Shown here: positions 13,101-25,700 of the stretch, piece by piece | Layout: each line of letters opens with the position of its first letter | Numbering within the stretch: the stretch's first letter is position 1 | DNA from: Varroa destructor | Lineage: Eukaryota; Arthropoda; Arachnida; Mesostigmata; Varroidae | Reading direction: 5' to 3' | DNA length: 64,000 nt | NCBI RefSeq assembly: GCF_002443255.2 | Contig: NW_019211458.1 | Coordinates: 27,866,485-27,930,484, forward strand | Program-made: the position numbers and the translations under genes | The notes under the pieces: generated by a model | Database searches by the model: none | Seen by the model: only the letters and a program-made list of their open reading frames with translations | What the model was told of the DNA's origin: nothing

Positions 13101-13690
13101 CTACACAGTAGGCGGAAGCAAATAGGGCCATCACAAGCATTAGCTTCTCTGCCTGTCATTCAGGAAACTGAGACGATCGTAGCAACGTTCTTCAAGTGAA
13201 CATGAACTAAAGCAGTAGACAAGCCTGACTCGGTCAACTTGTGATCCGGGCAAAGTAGTCATAAAAAATATAGAAGGGCAAACAGGGAAAAGGACAAAAG
13301 AAGGATTCGGCAGGGAGGCCACTGCAACTCCTTCTGATGCTCTTGATGCTGAAGAAGCACAATTTAGAAAAAAGCAGCCTGAGAAAAACGCCAGGAGGCA
13401 GAACACAGTAAGCAACAAACTGATGGATGAAAAATGAATGAATTACATTGTCAAATTATAAGACGAAGACTAGGATTCCAACGTCAGCAATGGCCAAAGT
13501 GAAGCAAGCCCCGCGACCATAGGCGACCGCTTCCATAAAAATCGAATTGTCTTTTACCAATGCTCTCTGCATTCGCCCTAGCTATGTTATTTACGTCTGT
13601 GTGGCTGCAGCGTATCTTTGCTCGACAGGGGCAGGCGGTCAGGGTTCAGGGGCTTTGTCGTCTCCGTCGGCCCTCAGCATTACGGGAAAA

Positions 13691-13717
13691 GCAGCAGCAG
13701 CAGCAGCATCAGCAGCA
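13691..13717. repeat. (GCA)n trinucleotide tract
   Basis: There are nine GCA/TCA-type units with one interruption (CAT). An overlapping forward frame reads as poly-Ala but has no other coding support. Confidence 0.9.
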
Positions 13718-15300
13718 AACCGTAGCAGCTTAGTAGTAGCACCAACAACAAAGCGCCAAACGTCTGAACGGTGTCTCTCGCCAAGCCGAGAGCCTTTCTA
13801 ACCTACGTATCTGAACGCTCTTCACTTTTGCTGCTCTTACCATTGCTCCCGCTGCTGCTGGGGAAACGTTCAGCAGACGAATGAATCAAAGAAATGCTTT
13901 GCCTTCTTCCCAGTCACCCTAAACTTTGTCTTACCCATTTCCTCGGAGCGTCCTTTTCCTGAGAAAAATAATGCGACCCTGTTCGCCTGCCTCTATCGAT
14001 CGTTCGCCCGTTCATTTTGACGACCACCGACCAAATAGAACGGTGTCGGTCACTGGAGGAGGGACATCGGTACGATAGGAGGGTTAGAATTGGAAGGAGA
14101 CAAGGGTTGGATTGCTGGTCTCCTCCTACCACAACTGCTACAACTGAAGGGCGGAAAAGCCGCTAACGTTGCACTAGGGAAGTGGGCCAGCTAGCGGCCA
14201 ATCCGCGCGGCCGGAAAACCAGCGAACGAGAGACCGAAAGGACGACATAGATATGCGAAATGGACCGAGTAGTGGAACACGTATACAGTAGAGGACGACG
14301 CCGACAGAACGAAGAAGGAAAGTGGGAGAAAAGGAAGAAAGAATACGACGGCGGCATCTCTCATGGACAAAAACTGCCGTAATGCATACGTAATGTATAC
14401 GCGAAGTATGAATACTCGTGCTTAAAGTGGAAGTGGAACTAACTGAAATGAACAGAGAAAAACACGAAGCGTAAATAAAAAAAAGCCGGAAACATGCGGT
14501 ACGGAATATAATCGGTTGGGGAGTAAATGCGGATGGCGCATCTGGTACCAGATCAGGCGGCCTTATAGTAATGACCATAAAGCAATGCTCCGTTCGACAA
14601 CACATCTTTATTCTAGACAGTCGTAGAAAAGGAACAATTACATGCATACAGTCGTTAAATGATTTCGTGTTTCTGTACTGCTGTACCTTTTATAGCTAGA
14701 AGAATTGTAGAAAACGCCAAGCCGTATTCGTAAGTGGCAAAGCTAGAGAGAGTTAGTCTGTCTATTCCATAAAAGCAAAGCAGAACTTGAGACGCATTCG
14801 AAGACGCGCGTTACGATCTTTGTTTATGACCCTAGCATTTGACTTGGATTTTGTTATATATTATAAACATATTTGCCTATAACGACTTTGAGCGAATGTA
14901 AACCCATAGCCGAGCACCTGCATGGAACAGAAAATTTTTGGTTTGTTGAGTAGTGCAGCACTGGGGAACGAAAACTTACTAAAAGGTCGGACATACGCAG
15001 ATGGTCGGTCAATCGCAAACACCGTCTGCGTCTTCGAATGAGCTGCAAACATGCATCTTCAGATCCAACAGGGTAAATACGGCTTACCTATGGTTCATCC
15101 ATATGGGATAAATCCATTTCTCTTTAAAGTTTTGCACTGCATGGTCTGAGCGTTACATATGTTCGGTTCCCCAGAGATGAAACTTCGAATATGGAAAGAT
15201 GTAGGACATCTGATTCCGCTAGTATAGCCATCGAACGAGTGTTTCAACATAATTCGATTGGAATTTTAACGGCTAAAATCAGCCTATGGAAACTGCTATC

Positions 15301-15327
15301 GTGTGTGTGTGTGTGTGTGGGTGTGTT
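15301..15327. repeat. (GT)n microsatellite
   Basis: There are nine perfect GT units, then GG and a few more GT units. Confidence 0.95.
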
Positions 15328-18154
15328 AGGCCAGAAGCACTGCTCTCAGCTTATTTGAGCAACATCGAAGATAAAGGTCATCATAAATGACGTCCTAGAA
15401 GGTCATCGACAGGCAAAGGCCTGCTAATCAGATAAACGCGGAGGACGTTTTTTAAACTATGCGTTATTAATAGTTTCTAGGACATGTAGCTCAATTTCTC
15501 ACGAGTTTCGAAAAAGGCAGCGAGGGAATAATAGCGGTAGAACATAACAACAAGCTAGACACATATACATGAATATAGACAATCTATAGCAGAGTATTTG
15601 CGGGTAATTTTATATGAAAACGATCAGGTCACGATGAAAAACTCAAGATTGTTCCATCGTGCGAATCAATTTTACCAAGATAGCTAAAAGACAGCTGTTG
15701 CCATCACGTGGATGTTAAAACCTAATATGCACAATGTATTTCATGCGCAAAATTCTGTTAGGACATCCACTACTATTCAAGCCTGAGCGTTACTTTACTT
15801 CTGTATGTATGTTACATATGAGAAGAACGAAGACCATTAAATTTACCTGATATCCTGTTTTCATGAGAAAAAAATAAAAACAACAGGCCTTTCCAATGGG
15901 AATGAAGTACATAATATTACTGAATTCCCGCGACGAGATCGTCTCGGAATAAGTATCGCGTCTAGAATATATATATGTTAGTATTATGTATCATATGCTA
16001 GTCTTAATGAATAGTGTGCATTCAAACAAACCTTTGCGCTCAGTATTCTAGGCTATCTTGCATTTAAACTTGCTTTTGATTAACCATTTTTTAATGAGCA
16101 ACAACTTATATGAGAACTACCGTATTTTCTGTACAAAAATGGGTATAGTCGCACAAATTTCATATTAATCTATATTACTAAACCTAACGTTTCTCTCTCT
16201 ACTTCGATCTCGTTCTGCCGTTCGTTTTGCCCAGTTACCTTTCATCGAATCGTCAGCGATAAGCGAAATGTTTTAACAGCTAGAACTTCCGGTCGTCGTT
16301 TTTCCACGATTCTGGAAAAGAAGCTGCTCGTAATTCTATCTGCGCAATATTAGTTTTTTATTGACACTGCTTGTTCGGTAAATAACACGTTACCTATGAT
16401 TTATCATTAGTGCGTCGGATCCTACAAAAGGCACGGCATCAACCTGCATTAATTGCCATTCCTATATTGCATCCACACACAATCGCCTATATCGCCTTAC
16501 TTACGTTCTGTAGACGTGTAATATTTACGCATACGACGAGGGAAATGTCCATGCGTTGCCCCACTTAGTCTTCCCTTTATTCATAATGTATTTTTCCTCT
16601 GTATACATCTATGCGCCTCGATATACAGACGAAAACCACGCCCTGCACCACTCGTTCCGTCAGTTACTGACAGCCGAAGCCCCTCGTTCCTGTAAGTGAC
16701 AGCTCTGCAGCCGCGCTAAACATTTCTACTTTGCACCCAGGCGATAGTGGTTTTGCCTTGTCCCGCCTGTTTACACACGTCACTTGTTTGGACTAATCCC
16801 ATTGAAACTACATACTAGTACGAGGACAACTATGAAGCGACCGACAAGAAAAGTCCGTGGTCGTTTCCCTGCCCTTATTGGTGTTTCTTCTGTTGTGTTG
16901 TTATTGCCGATTATTGTTTTTGTTGTTGTTGTTATTTTTGTCCTATACAGTCAAGTCCTATCCGAGGCCATTTTGAAGGATTTCCGCCGGCGTGTCGCCA
17001 AAATAATAATGATTATGAACGATGTATGATGTCTCATACGATTCTTTCCTCTAAAGTGTATCATGTTCTCGTAATAAACGTGCATCAAGACTACATCGGC
17101 CAGTAAAAAGTTAGCGGTTTATGGCACGCCCATGTTTTGACGTCAAACGAACTATCGATGATTACTGCACGTTCACAACCTATGTCACAGCATATAGCAT
17201 GTTGCCATTACTAGCCTCTGCCGCTGTATCTGAACTGCTAGTTCGACAGGTTTTCTATGTGAGCCACTAACAGCTCCGTCATGACGGGCGCTTCAGGCAA
17301 ACGTGCTACACACTCCAGATCGTGATCTCAGTATGGAGTGCGGTGAGACAGCCAGATAGATAGCAATTGGCAATTGGATTCAGGTTTCGGGTGATTGTCT
17401 GATTAACTGGAAGAGCGGATTCGACTGGCTCAGTGGCAGCATCAAAGAAACGCAGGGAAGCCGAAAAAGGTGTGACCTTCATCCGCTCGAAACACCTTCA
17501 AATTGCCGTTATATCTGCTGCGAGATTCGTGGACGGTTTCCGTCTGCATCGCCCGCGAAGGCGAACCTAACGATTTTGTCTAGCTCCGTCCGTGTGTATT
17601 AGACTGGCGCTAAGATCGATATCACAAAGACAGAACCCGTTTTTGACCAAGAACAACAACCCGTACAAGTGCATATATATATACGTTCGAGGCATTTGTC
17701 TGTGATAATGGCGGCATTCTATATCGACTGGCCAGCCACCAGTCGACCGTTGAGCGACTGGTGGACATTTCGTAATCAATAGGTGAAATCGAGAACGACG
17801 TGTAAAGTGGCTTGATGCAATACAGTGGAAGAGAATTAGTATTCGAACTCGTATCCGTTTAAGGCGTCTAACTTTAAGGTGTGAAACGAAGAGGTTTTAT
17901 TTAAGACGGATACAGTCTTGGTTGAAGTGAATCTATTTTCAGTGGATACTCTGGTAGCTTCGTTGATACTCAAAAAGTCCTCGTAGCAACGAACTCGTAT
18001 GTGTTCTCTCCACTAGCGAAACCTCAGCGTCGTATTCGTTTGAAAGTGTTATTACCGCTGGTAGCAGTATATATTATATTCGTTGTTAGTTTTACCAAGT
18101 TAGACGTGGTCCTCGGATCGTTAACCCTACTGTGTTTTGTCTATTGCAGACGTC

Positions 18155-21100
18155 ATGGAAGCGGAAACGGTGTTTGTGCTGGCGATCTTTTCTGTATTCT
18201 TCGTGGTGGGAGCCTCTCTGTTTTACTATGCGTGCTGTGTTACAGACAACGAAGAAGCAGTCAACAAGCTGAGGGAATCCCTTAAAAGGAAACGGTCTCG
18301 AAGTTCCATCAAAGTAAGGAAAGACTTGAGATATTTGGACGGGCCACAATATTCTTGTACCTAAATCCCTAGGTGCACGTTGGCTTATCTGGCAATGCGC
18401 ACAATCAATCTCGCCCAACAGATTGTTTTATTACGGAAGGATGACGTCAACTATTGCTGATAATGCTAATGATCGTATGAGTCAGGACCGATCTTACTTA
18501 CCATGCTTGCTCTTTTTAATGATCACCATTAGTTTAACAGCCAAAGGTGTCTAAGCAAAAATGACGCTCGTGTTTGAATAAGACAAATTCACTTTTCTCT
18601 TTCGATGCAAAATTCATGAAAGAAAATTGTATCTATCGAAGGATCGTGATCAATTGATATTGAAGATCTATATATTGTTGCCTTCCACACCACGTGTGTG
18701 CAGAAGATCGTTCTATTATAGTTTATAAATTTGCGTGTGCGCAGGTGGCCACTACGACAAGCTCACAGTTTCCTCACTCGAGTGCAATTACTTCAGGCCC
18801 TACTTTACGTGAAATGCAATCTGTTGGCATTCAGGTAGTCCCACCAACACCTGAAGTATTTCAGCCACCTCCGGAGTTTAGTGAAGGTAAGCAAGTCTTT
18901 CTCCGGACGTATAATAAGTATATGGATCTAAAATTTGTCTAAATAGATGGAGTATCTTAGCAATAATTGGCTAGACAATTGATATGGGAACTCGTAGCGG
19001 AAACGATCCGGTTATAGAAATAACCGTACGACTATAACGCAACCACTGGTCATGACAAACTAACTGCCTGTCTGTTACTGGACTAGCAAGGCCATAAAAC
19101 AGAAAAACGTCAACCATTTTGCGCCTAGTTGCTCTTCACGGCCTGGATGACAAGCAAACATGTGACAATATGCCTAAACAGATATTTACGTAATAACCGT
19201 ATATTGAGAGATAATCTTAGTGCTTTGCAAGTCAGCCTCGTTCACGGTGTTGAGACGTTCGTGTATGATTTTCTACGGTGATGGTAAAGCAATTTCAAAT
19301 TTCGAGACAAAGATTCCGCGCCACTGTCCTAACTATGTCGTCAAACCATAAAATTTATCATTTTAACTGTAAATTATATGCTGAATAGGGTAGCGCCATG
19401 ATGACGTTTCACGTTAGTCAGAGGCGACTCCGTATGGTATAGCTTACTAGTAAGCTACCACGCACTAGTATGCTTGAGCTCCGCTTTTAAGCAATTGCTC
19501 CTAAAGCGTTTGACTGACGTCAGCCAAACGCAGTCATAGACGCTGCGTTGGTACAGAATCGATTAACGAAACAGGAGAACAGCATTCAGCTCATTTCAGC
19601 TTACAAATACAGTGTGACTAAGCCCGTAGCACGGCCATCATCCGACAAAGAGATCTCTCAATATGACCGTCAGACTTAGAACTCGAAAATAGGCAAACGC
19701 CTGTATAGTAGACAGGAAGGCTTGGATTACATAAAGCGAAACGTTCCCGACAATAGGAGAAAACACAAGGAGAAACCATAGTAACTTATATTAAACACTG
19801 TATTCCTCTATTTACGTTACCGTTTTACGCAAAGTAACGTACGTTACCGTTTTACGCACTTCGTCAAAATGTATGCTTGAACCCTCTGCTCGAATTGGTG
19901 CTCGCTATCGTAAAGTGTTCACCGTGAGGGAATGATTGATGTCAACTATATATGCACAATAGAAATATAACTTTGACATCGTGTAATAGCTACTATACAT
20001 ATTAAACTTTGAACAGAAAAGGAAAAGTGTTAAGTACCTTTCACGAAATGACAGAGATATTTTTATGGCTTCATTAAGATAATTAAAGCAAGCTATGTAA
20101 ACACTAGGCAACGCTTAATCTAATAGAACTGTAGTGCGTGCATTCTAACATAACGTTTTCAATGGCTGAGTAGCCAAACGCGTGTATTCGAACCAAGATG
20201 TGCTTATATGTTAGAGGCAAAAAGATCGCCTCGTAGTACTATCTACTACTTATTGACGTTCTCCTCAAATGACAACCGCTCTATCTCATCCTGAACGGGA
20301 TACTTCCTGGTTAGTAAGTCGCTCCGACTACAGCCTGATAGATCCTTGAATCTGAGCCTTCCGAACGGGATACTTTGGCTTATTTAAATGAAACTGTGTA
20401 ATAGTTTACTTGTATCTAATAAGAAGATGCCAATAATACCAAGAAGACTCACTTACTTGACAATCTTTAACCATCTGCTGCGAATGACTCAGGAAGACGA
20501 AACGGTCTCGATAGACTCTATCTAGCCCAAAGTTTCTGCTTTCTCAAGGAGCAACCATTCACGGCCCAGCTCAGGTTTCTAGTTGTTCTACGGCTCAACC
20601 TAATCCTGCTTTCTAAAGTGATTACAGAAAGTGTATCTCTACACACACAGCGTATATACACACACAGGTACACAGGTATAGGTACACAGCGATAATAGCA
20701 ACAGCAGCAACAAAAAGAATATCAAAAAAATAATGTTTTTCCCATTATACCAAGAGCGAACTACAACTGTGTCTACGTATCTGTTAGAAGAACCGCAATG
20801 GCAAAGATACAGTACTTAACTCATTAGAGCAAATGGTCTAATGAAGCTTGGCCAGCTGGCAGAAGCGGTACTGCAGCGCTCTGCCTGAAGCAGACCTCTG
20901 TACCAGCGTAAAACGGGCCAAAAAAGACAGGCCGAAAGGTGACGGAAACCGCCGTAAACCTTGGCAAGGTTCCACTTGATACTGCTAATAGCATAGGCAT
21001 TAAAACGAAGACAAGTCAATACTGACTGGAAATCTTCGAGGTCGAGAAAATTAAATACATATAAAAACGGTGCGAGATTACTACAGCTCTGTAGCCGCCA

Positions 21101-22635
21101 GGCTCTTGCCAGTGGCGATAAGCTGCTATAGCTTTCGTACGTAGCCATAGAGAGCACAGTTTCTAGATAACATCGAAGCAAAAGTTCTGCTAAAAACAAT
21201 GTGAAATTGTAGACCCCTAGACCAGATTAGAAAAACAGGTCAAGCCCATAACGACAACAGAAGCCTTTTTTTTTTATCTCTGACTTGCCTTAAAATGCTC
21301 CTTTTTCTCTTCAGGGATTTCAGTGGCTGACGCCGGCCTCGGTACGTCACGCCATAAGTATATCCCGTAGTCTATAGCAGCAATCTGCAAAATTTACACA
21401 CAACGCCTATTACGCAGTAATTAGATAATTCAAATAATAACCATCATAAACTGAAGAGAGCAAATCGATTATGTAGGAAAGCAGATACGAGAGAACAAAA
21501 TGAACTGTGGAGATACGCCATAAACTTCATTCTAACCGTTATCATCATCATCACCGTCATATAAAACGATAAAGCCAGATAAACTAATAATAATCTAATT
21601 ATGCTAAATCAAACTATAAACTAAAAAACTTCCCCCTCCCTGTCTTGCGTTTCAGGGCAGATCCTCACTATCCCTGTGCACAAGGTATTTGTCTCGTAAG
21701 CAAGAAGCGTAGCGAATGTTCTATAGAGCCTATAGACTGAGGGCAAAACAAAGCGTAGAATGAAGTAGGCATATTGTAGATATCATAGATTAACTTACAA
21801 CTAGGGCTGATATTATACATTGTTCATGAATTTCGAGATGTATGTAGGCTCACATATCAAGCAATACCTGACATTAGCGGCAGTATGATTATATCGATTA
21901 GGACTGAACTTGGTATGATCTTTTATGTTTCTACAGGTATTTTGTTGTTATTTACGTATGTTTGTACGATATTTCCGGCCAGAATAGAATATTACATAAC
22001 TCACATAATTAACACACGTTGATCTTATATACGTGCAAAAATTGCATCCAAATATCTGTTCTTATTTAGATGTGGCTTTGACCAAATGATTTGAAAACAT
22101 CCCAATATATTGGTATCATATAGAAATTAATCCGTTGTTATCAACTACTAGAAGCGTGCATGTGCAATTGTCGGTGATCGTACATGTTCAGTGGTTTATA
22201 TGAAGGACATTACGGTTATAATCATACCTTTCTTGAAGATTAGGGTCGACGATATTATGACTATTGATTGGCGATGCATATATGTGTGTATATATATAGT
22301 TGCACCCCCAATCAATTCCAGTATGTTCCATTACACCGTACTGTTCTGTTCACCTATAAGGTATACCTTGTGCGCGTGTACGATTGTATACTGTGTTTCT
22401 TTGTTGACTATCCATTTCAGGGAGTTCATCGAGTATAACTCCTAACCGTACTCCGACCCCGGAGCCGCAGGAACATCGTAACTCCATCGATTGTTCAAAC
22501 CACTCGAACGTGCTTTCTGTCCTGCTGCAAGAGTATCTCAATAGCATGGCCAAAGCCAAGGAAAATGGCTATTCGGCCACCAGCAGCGTTTCGGGCGTGT
22601 CCCTGACCGACTCGCCCAGGGTCGTCCATCTCTAA
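18155..22635 (+). CDS. Unrecognised single-pass membrane protein, multi-exon gene
   Basis: Coding exons are 18155-18313 (the exon itself starts at 18150 after TCTATTGCAG), 18745-18886, 21315-21341 and 22421-22635. Donors are GTAAGG, GTAAGC and GTACGT; each acceptor ends in CAG, pyrimidine-rich before the last two exons. Phases are 0, 1, 1 and the joined frame is open for 180 codons to TAA at 22633-22635. The ATG context (GTCATGG) has G at -3 and +4. Residues 6-28 form one hydrophobic segment ending in a Cys pair (27-28). A basic stretch (39-53, LKRKRSRSSIK) follows, so an N-out/C-in single-pass topology is inferred. The tail is rich in Ser, Thr and Pro (PPTPEVFQPPPEF; TPNRTPTPEP) and ends in SPRVVHL. 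The last exon favours G or C at third positions. I know no family match. An upstream untranslated exon is likely but unplaced. Confidence 0.82.
19441..19456. repeat. Perfect 16-base palindrome in intron
   Basis: AGCTTACT is followed directly by its reverse complement AGTAAGCT. Flanking GGT (before, with AT bulged) and ACC (after) would extend the pairing to 11 bp. It lies in the 2.4-kb intron between the second and third coding exons. It contains a donor-like GTAAGC and could also be chance. Confidence 0.6.
19813..19858. repeat. Direct 19-base repeat around a palindrome
   Basis: A 19-base unit (TACGTTACCGTTTTACGCA) occurs at 19813-19831 and again at 19840-19858. The palindrome GTAACGTACGTTAC (19834-19847) overlaps the start of the second copy. 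This is a short local duplication in the 2.4-kb intron. Confidence 0.75.
21315..21341 (+). other. 27-nt in-frame microexon
   Basis: A strong pyrimidine tract (CTCCTTTTTCTCTTCAG) precedes 27 bases that end at GTACGT. It enters and leaves in phase 1 and adds nine residues (GISVADAGL). Skipping it would keep the frame, because the second and last coding exons are also phase-compatible, giving a 171-residue form. It is counted in the main gene; whether it is optional is inferred. Confidence 0.65.
21656..21684 (+). other. Candidate alternative frame-shifting exon
   Basis: A very strong acceptor (TTCCCCCTCCCTGTCTTGCGTTTCAG) precedes 29 bases that end at GTATTT. A second donor (GTAAGC) at 21696 would make it 40 bases. 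Neither length is a multiple of three. Inclusion would replace the 71-residue tail with short tails ending at 22436-22438 (29-nt form) or 22443-22445 (40-nt form), giving proteins of about 124 or 130 residues. Both stops fall in the last exon, so nonsense-mediated decay is not expected. Use is inferred from splice strength alone. Confidence 0.4.
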
Positions 22636-22721
22636 AGATGGCTGGCGAGTTGATCAGCACCGTAGGACCACTCCTCGGCCATAAAACAGAAGAGAGCCGT
22701 ATTGGTTGGTTGATCTCCGAA

Positions 22722-22727
22722 ATTAAA
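22722..22727 (+). promoter_or_regulatory. Possible polyadenylation signal (ATTAAA)
   Basis: This common variant signal lies 87 bases past the stop codon at 22635. A T/G-rich stretch (CTTTTGGTCTGTATCGTGTTT) follows roughly 45-70 bases on, as downstream elements usually do. The first exact AATAAA I noticed is much further off, near 24192. Confidence 0.3.
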
Positions 22728-25700
22728 CAGAAAGAGTAACCATCCACGGTAAAAACGTCCCTATTTTTGCTTTTGGTCTGTATCGTGTTTAGGGTTAATC
22801 GTTAATTATGTAATTAAGAAGAAGGGTTCAAGTCAAGATGCGATGGTTGTCGACGAACTGTTGGCAAACGAGTTGCTCATACCTATATTGGGCGCTGACA
22901 TCGTCGTGTACGAGACAGCGTAATTGATCGTAATTTCAATATTGTAAATGGAAATATTGTAATATTTAGTAATTTAGGTTATTGTCCTAACTATGTTGTT
23001 TATCTAGGCCTTCACAAACAAAATGCATACTGTTGTGTAACAGGATTACTTTGGCTAACATTACTGTCTATTTTTTTTAAATTGTTACAATCGTCAATTT
23101 AATTCATAACAGCCGACGCGTGTCAGATAGATGAAAGCGGATCAGATATTTACACCTAATTGATATGTGTAAACGAAACAACGAGAAGATAGAAACGTTG
23201 CAAGGGGACCATGCTATAAAGTCCTATATACAGAGACATCTTATGTAACCCTCTTCGCGAGCAGACTGAAAGCGAAAGACAGCCAAATGTTTTGCATTTA
23301 TTTTTCTGTTTTGTTGTGTTGTGATACTGGCCGTGCCAACGGAGACAGCATACAACCGAACCAGTGTTTTACGGCTTTGGATTCGTTCGTTAACTAAGCT
23401 ATCATCATTATTAGTCCTCGCTCACCGTAAGTCACGCATCAGGCTTGCCCAATTTCCCTATATTATATCCCACCCCCTATCAACAATTTGCACTAGTTGA
23501 AACGTCTCTATATACGTTCATTAAATCAGTAAGAAATATAAAATCCCTTTTACGTAATCCTAGAAAAGAACAATCGAGAGTTGCCTGGGGCCGTTCGCTA
23601 AACGTCATTAAAGCAGTAAAATTTTGTCCTTTCGATCGAAAAGAGAAGTCGTTGAAAGAATATTTCGACCGTTTTCTGAAGTCATCAATGACTCACCAAT
23701 CGCGCTAGACAAAGCCGACAGAGCACCAATAGAATGCGATCCAGATATATGATGTCACGAACACGTTCCAGTCTCAGATAACTTTTCATTGTTCTGTATG
23801 CCGCATTTTGGGGCTTCCTGTTGGGTTATTTCTTTCATTTTTGATATCTCATCATTACGCATTGTACAAATGCATTTTGTAGGCCAAGCATGATTATCTC
23901 TCTAAGTATCAATAGCACATATCCGAGTACCTAGTACGAGATAAGCTAATCCGTATCTCTACGCCTAAATCAGGTCGAACCAGCTGTTTTAACATGGACC
24001 ACGTTACACAATGATACATATGCCCCCATGTATATATCTAGTGTATAAGCATAACGGTAGAAAATCCAGCTATAATGTCGGAAGTTTTCACCGTACAATA
24101 CGACTGAGCCAGAAGACAATGATTCGAAGGTACATAGAAACACATGAAGATGATATCAGCAGTTGTAATATTTATGTTATTCTTAGTGGAAAATAAAAAC
24201 AAGAACAGAATAACTGTACTGTATGATGAAGAGTTGAGTAAATTTGTTTCAATATGACCATTGTTATGACGCTATCATGATAATTATTATAGTCATTAAA
24301 GGTAGACATTTCTGTTCTGTGAGCAATATCGAACGTATTGGATACGATCCATGTGGCTAGAAAGACCATCAAACCAATCGGTGTAAAAAACAATGGGATT
24401 ATTTAAATAAAAAATTTGATGATGTGTTAAACCTAAACATGGATCTGAAGAACCGATGCCAAAGGCCACTGTAGGACAATGTCTTCACAATACGGTCTGA
24501 TATGTTATATTTATTTAGCTATTACACAAGTTACAGTAGTATACACTTAACTTGAAACAGCGGTCTACTACTTAGGCGACTCATACCATTGTTGTACTCG
24601 TGGCCCCTGTAGCTCCAAAAAGAACATCATTAGTGTGCAATCGTCGGCAACACACTTTGCGAGGCATCAATGGGTTTACTTTTGCAAGTGTTTTATGGGG
24701 TGTCAAAGATAAGTAAGTTTGTCATAGTAATTCATCGATACCCATATAATTTTAGACTACGCTTTATCTAGTTAATATCCTAAGTGCATGGCGATTAGTT
24801 ACCAAATCTCAAGAGGCAAATATGAATCTGAACAGAAACACAATGTTTTTTTGGATTTCGCGCAAAGGAACCCAAGCTAGTCACATCGGTGTTGGCCATA
24901 TATAACGAGAATCGTCAATGCTACATCAGTGATGAGTATAATACAAAACAAAGCACAAATACTGATCGTCTAAATGGTTAAAGTGTTAGTGGACTAGTTC
25001 CTCGTCTCTTTTGTTTTCTAGACCTATATACGACACAGTATAACATTGCGTAATCCATAATGGATAGATGATTAGAGAGTATCGTTATTTATAATCTACA
25101 CACACTCTCAAAGGCTCCGTTATACGGTCTCCGGTGGACACAAACCAAGGTAGCACCATTGAACAACTATTCACGGCTATATTTGTGATCTTCGCGAGAA
25201 AAAGCCCATACGCTAGGGGCACGCTTTAAAGAGAAATTTATTCCCCGCCGGACGAAGGTGTTCCAAGTCGCCTTCCGCGGCCAAGCGAAATAAACTCTTA
25301 TAGCTTTAGGCGAATAGCATTCATCGACTCCTCTTCTTAGTCCAGCCTTATGACAACCCAATGAGCTGCAATAGTTTTATTCATAGGCACCCCACTCTGT
25401 TATAAAAGCCCCCAACTATGTCTAGCCTTTGGACATTTGTCAAACGTTATTCAATTGGTGAGGCCTAAGATAAGTTTTGATTAGACTAATGCCTCCATAT
25501 GTCAATCCTGCGCAAACACCACCCATATTATCTTCATGACTATGTTGCAGGAAATGCTCGCAATGGTCGGCTAACGAGAAAAAGGAACCCACTTCTTTAC
25601 GTCTAGCGATAGCAGAAATTACAGCGCTAGGCAAAGAAACGGTTGGTTCCAAGCATAATTCAGCTGTTCGGATCAGCTGTTAGACTATCCACAAACAGAA

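Larger units (their letters stand above)
13001..18149. other. Upstream flank or 5' region of the membrane-protein gene
   Basis: No coding exon is supported. The acceptor at 18149 implies at least one upstream (probably 5' untranslated) exon and a promoter, possibly in this stretch; I could not place them. It contains a GCA tract at 13691-13717 in a GC-rich area and a GT tract at 15301-15327. Confidence 0.5.

Noticed and set aside
13547..13801. Frame with poly-Ala that could be a transcription-factor exon
   Set aside because: The alanines come from a GCA microsatellite; there is no ATG start or known domain.
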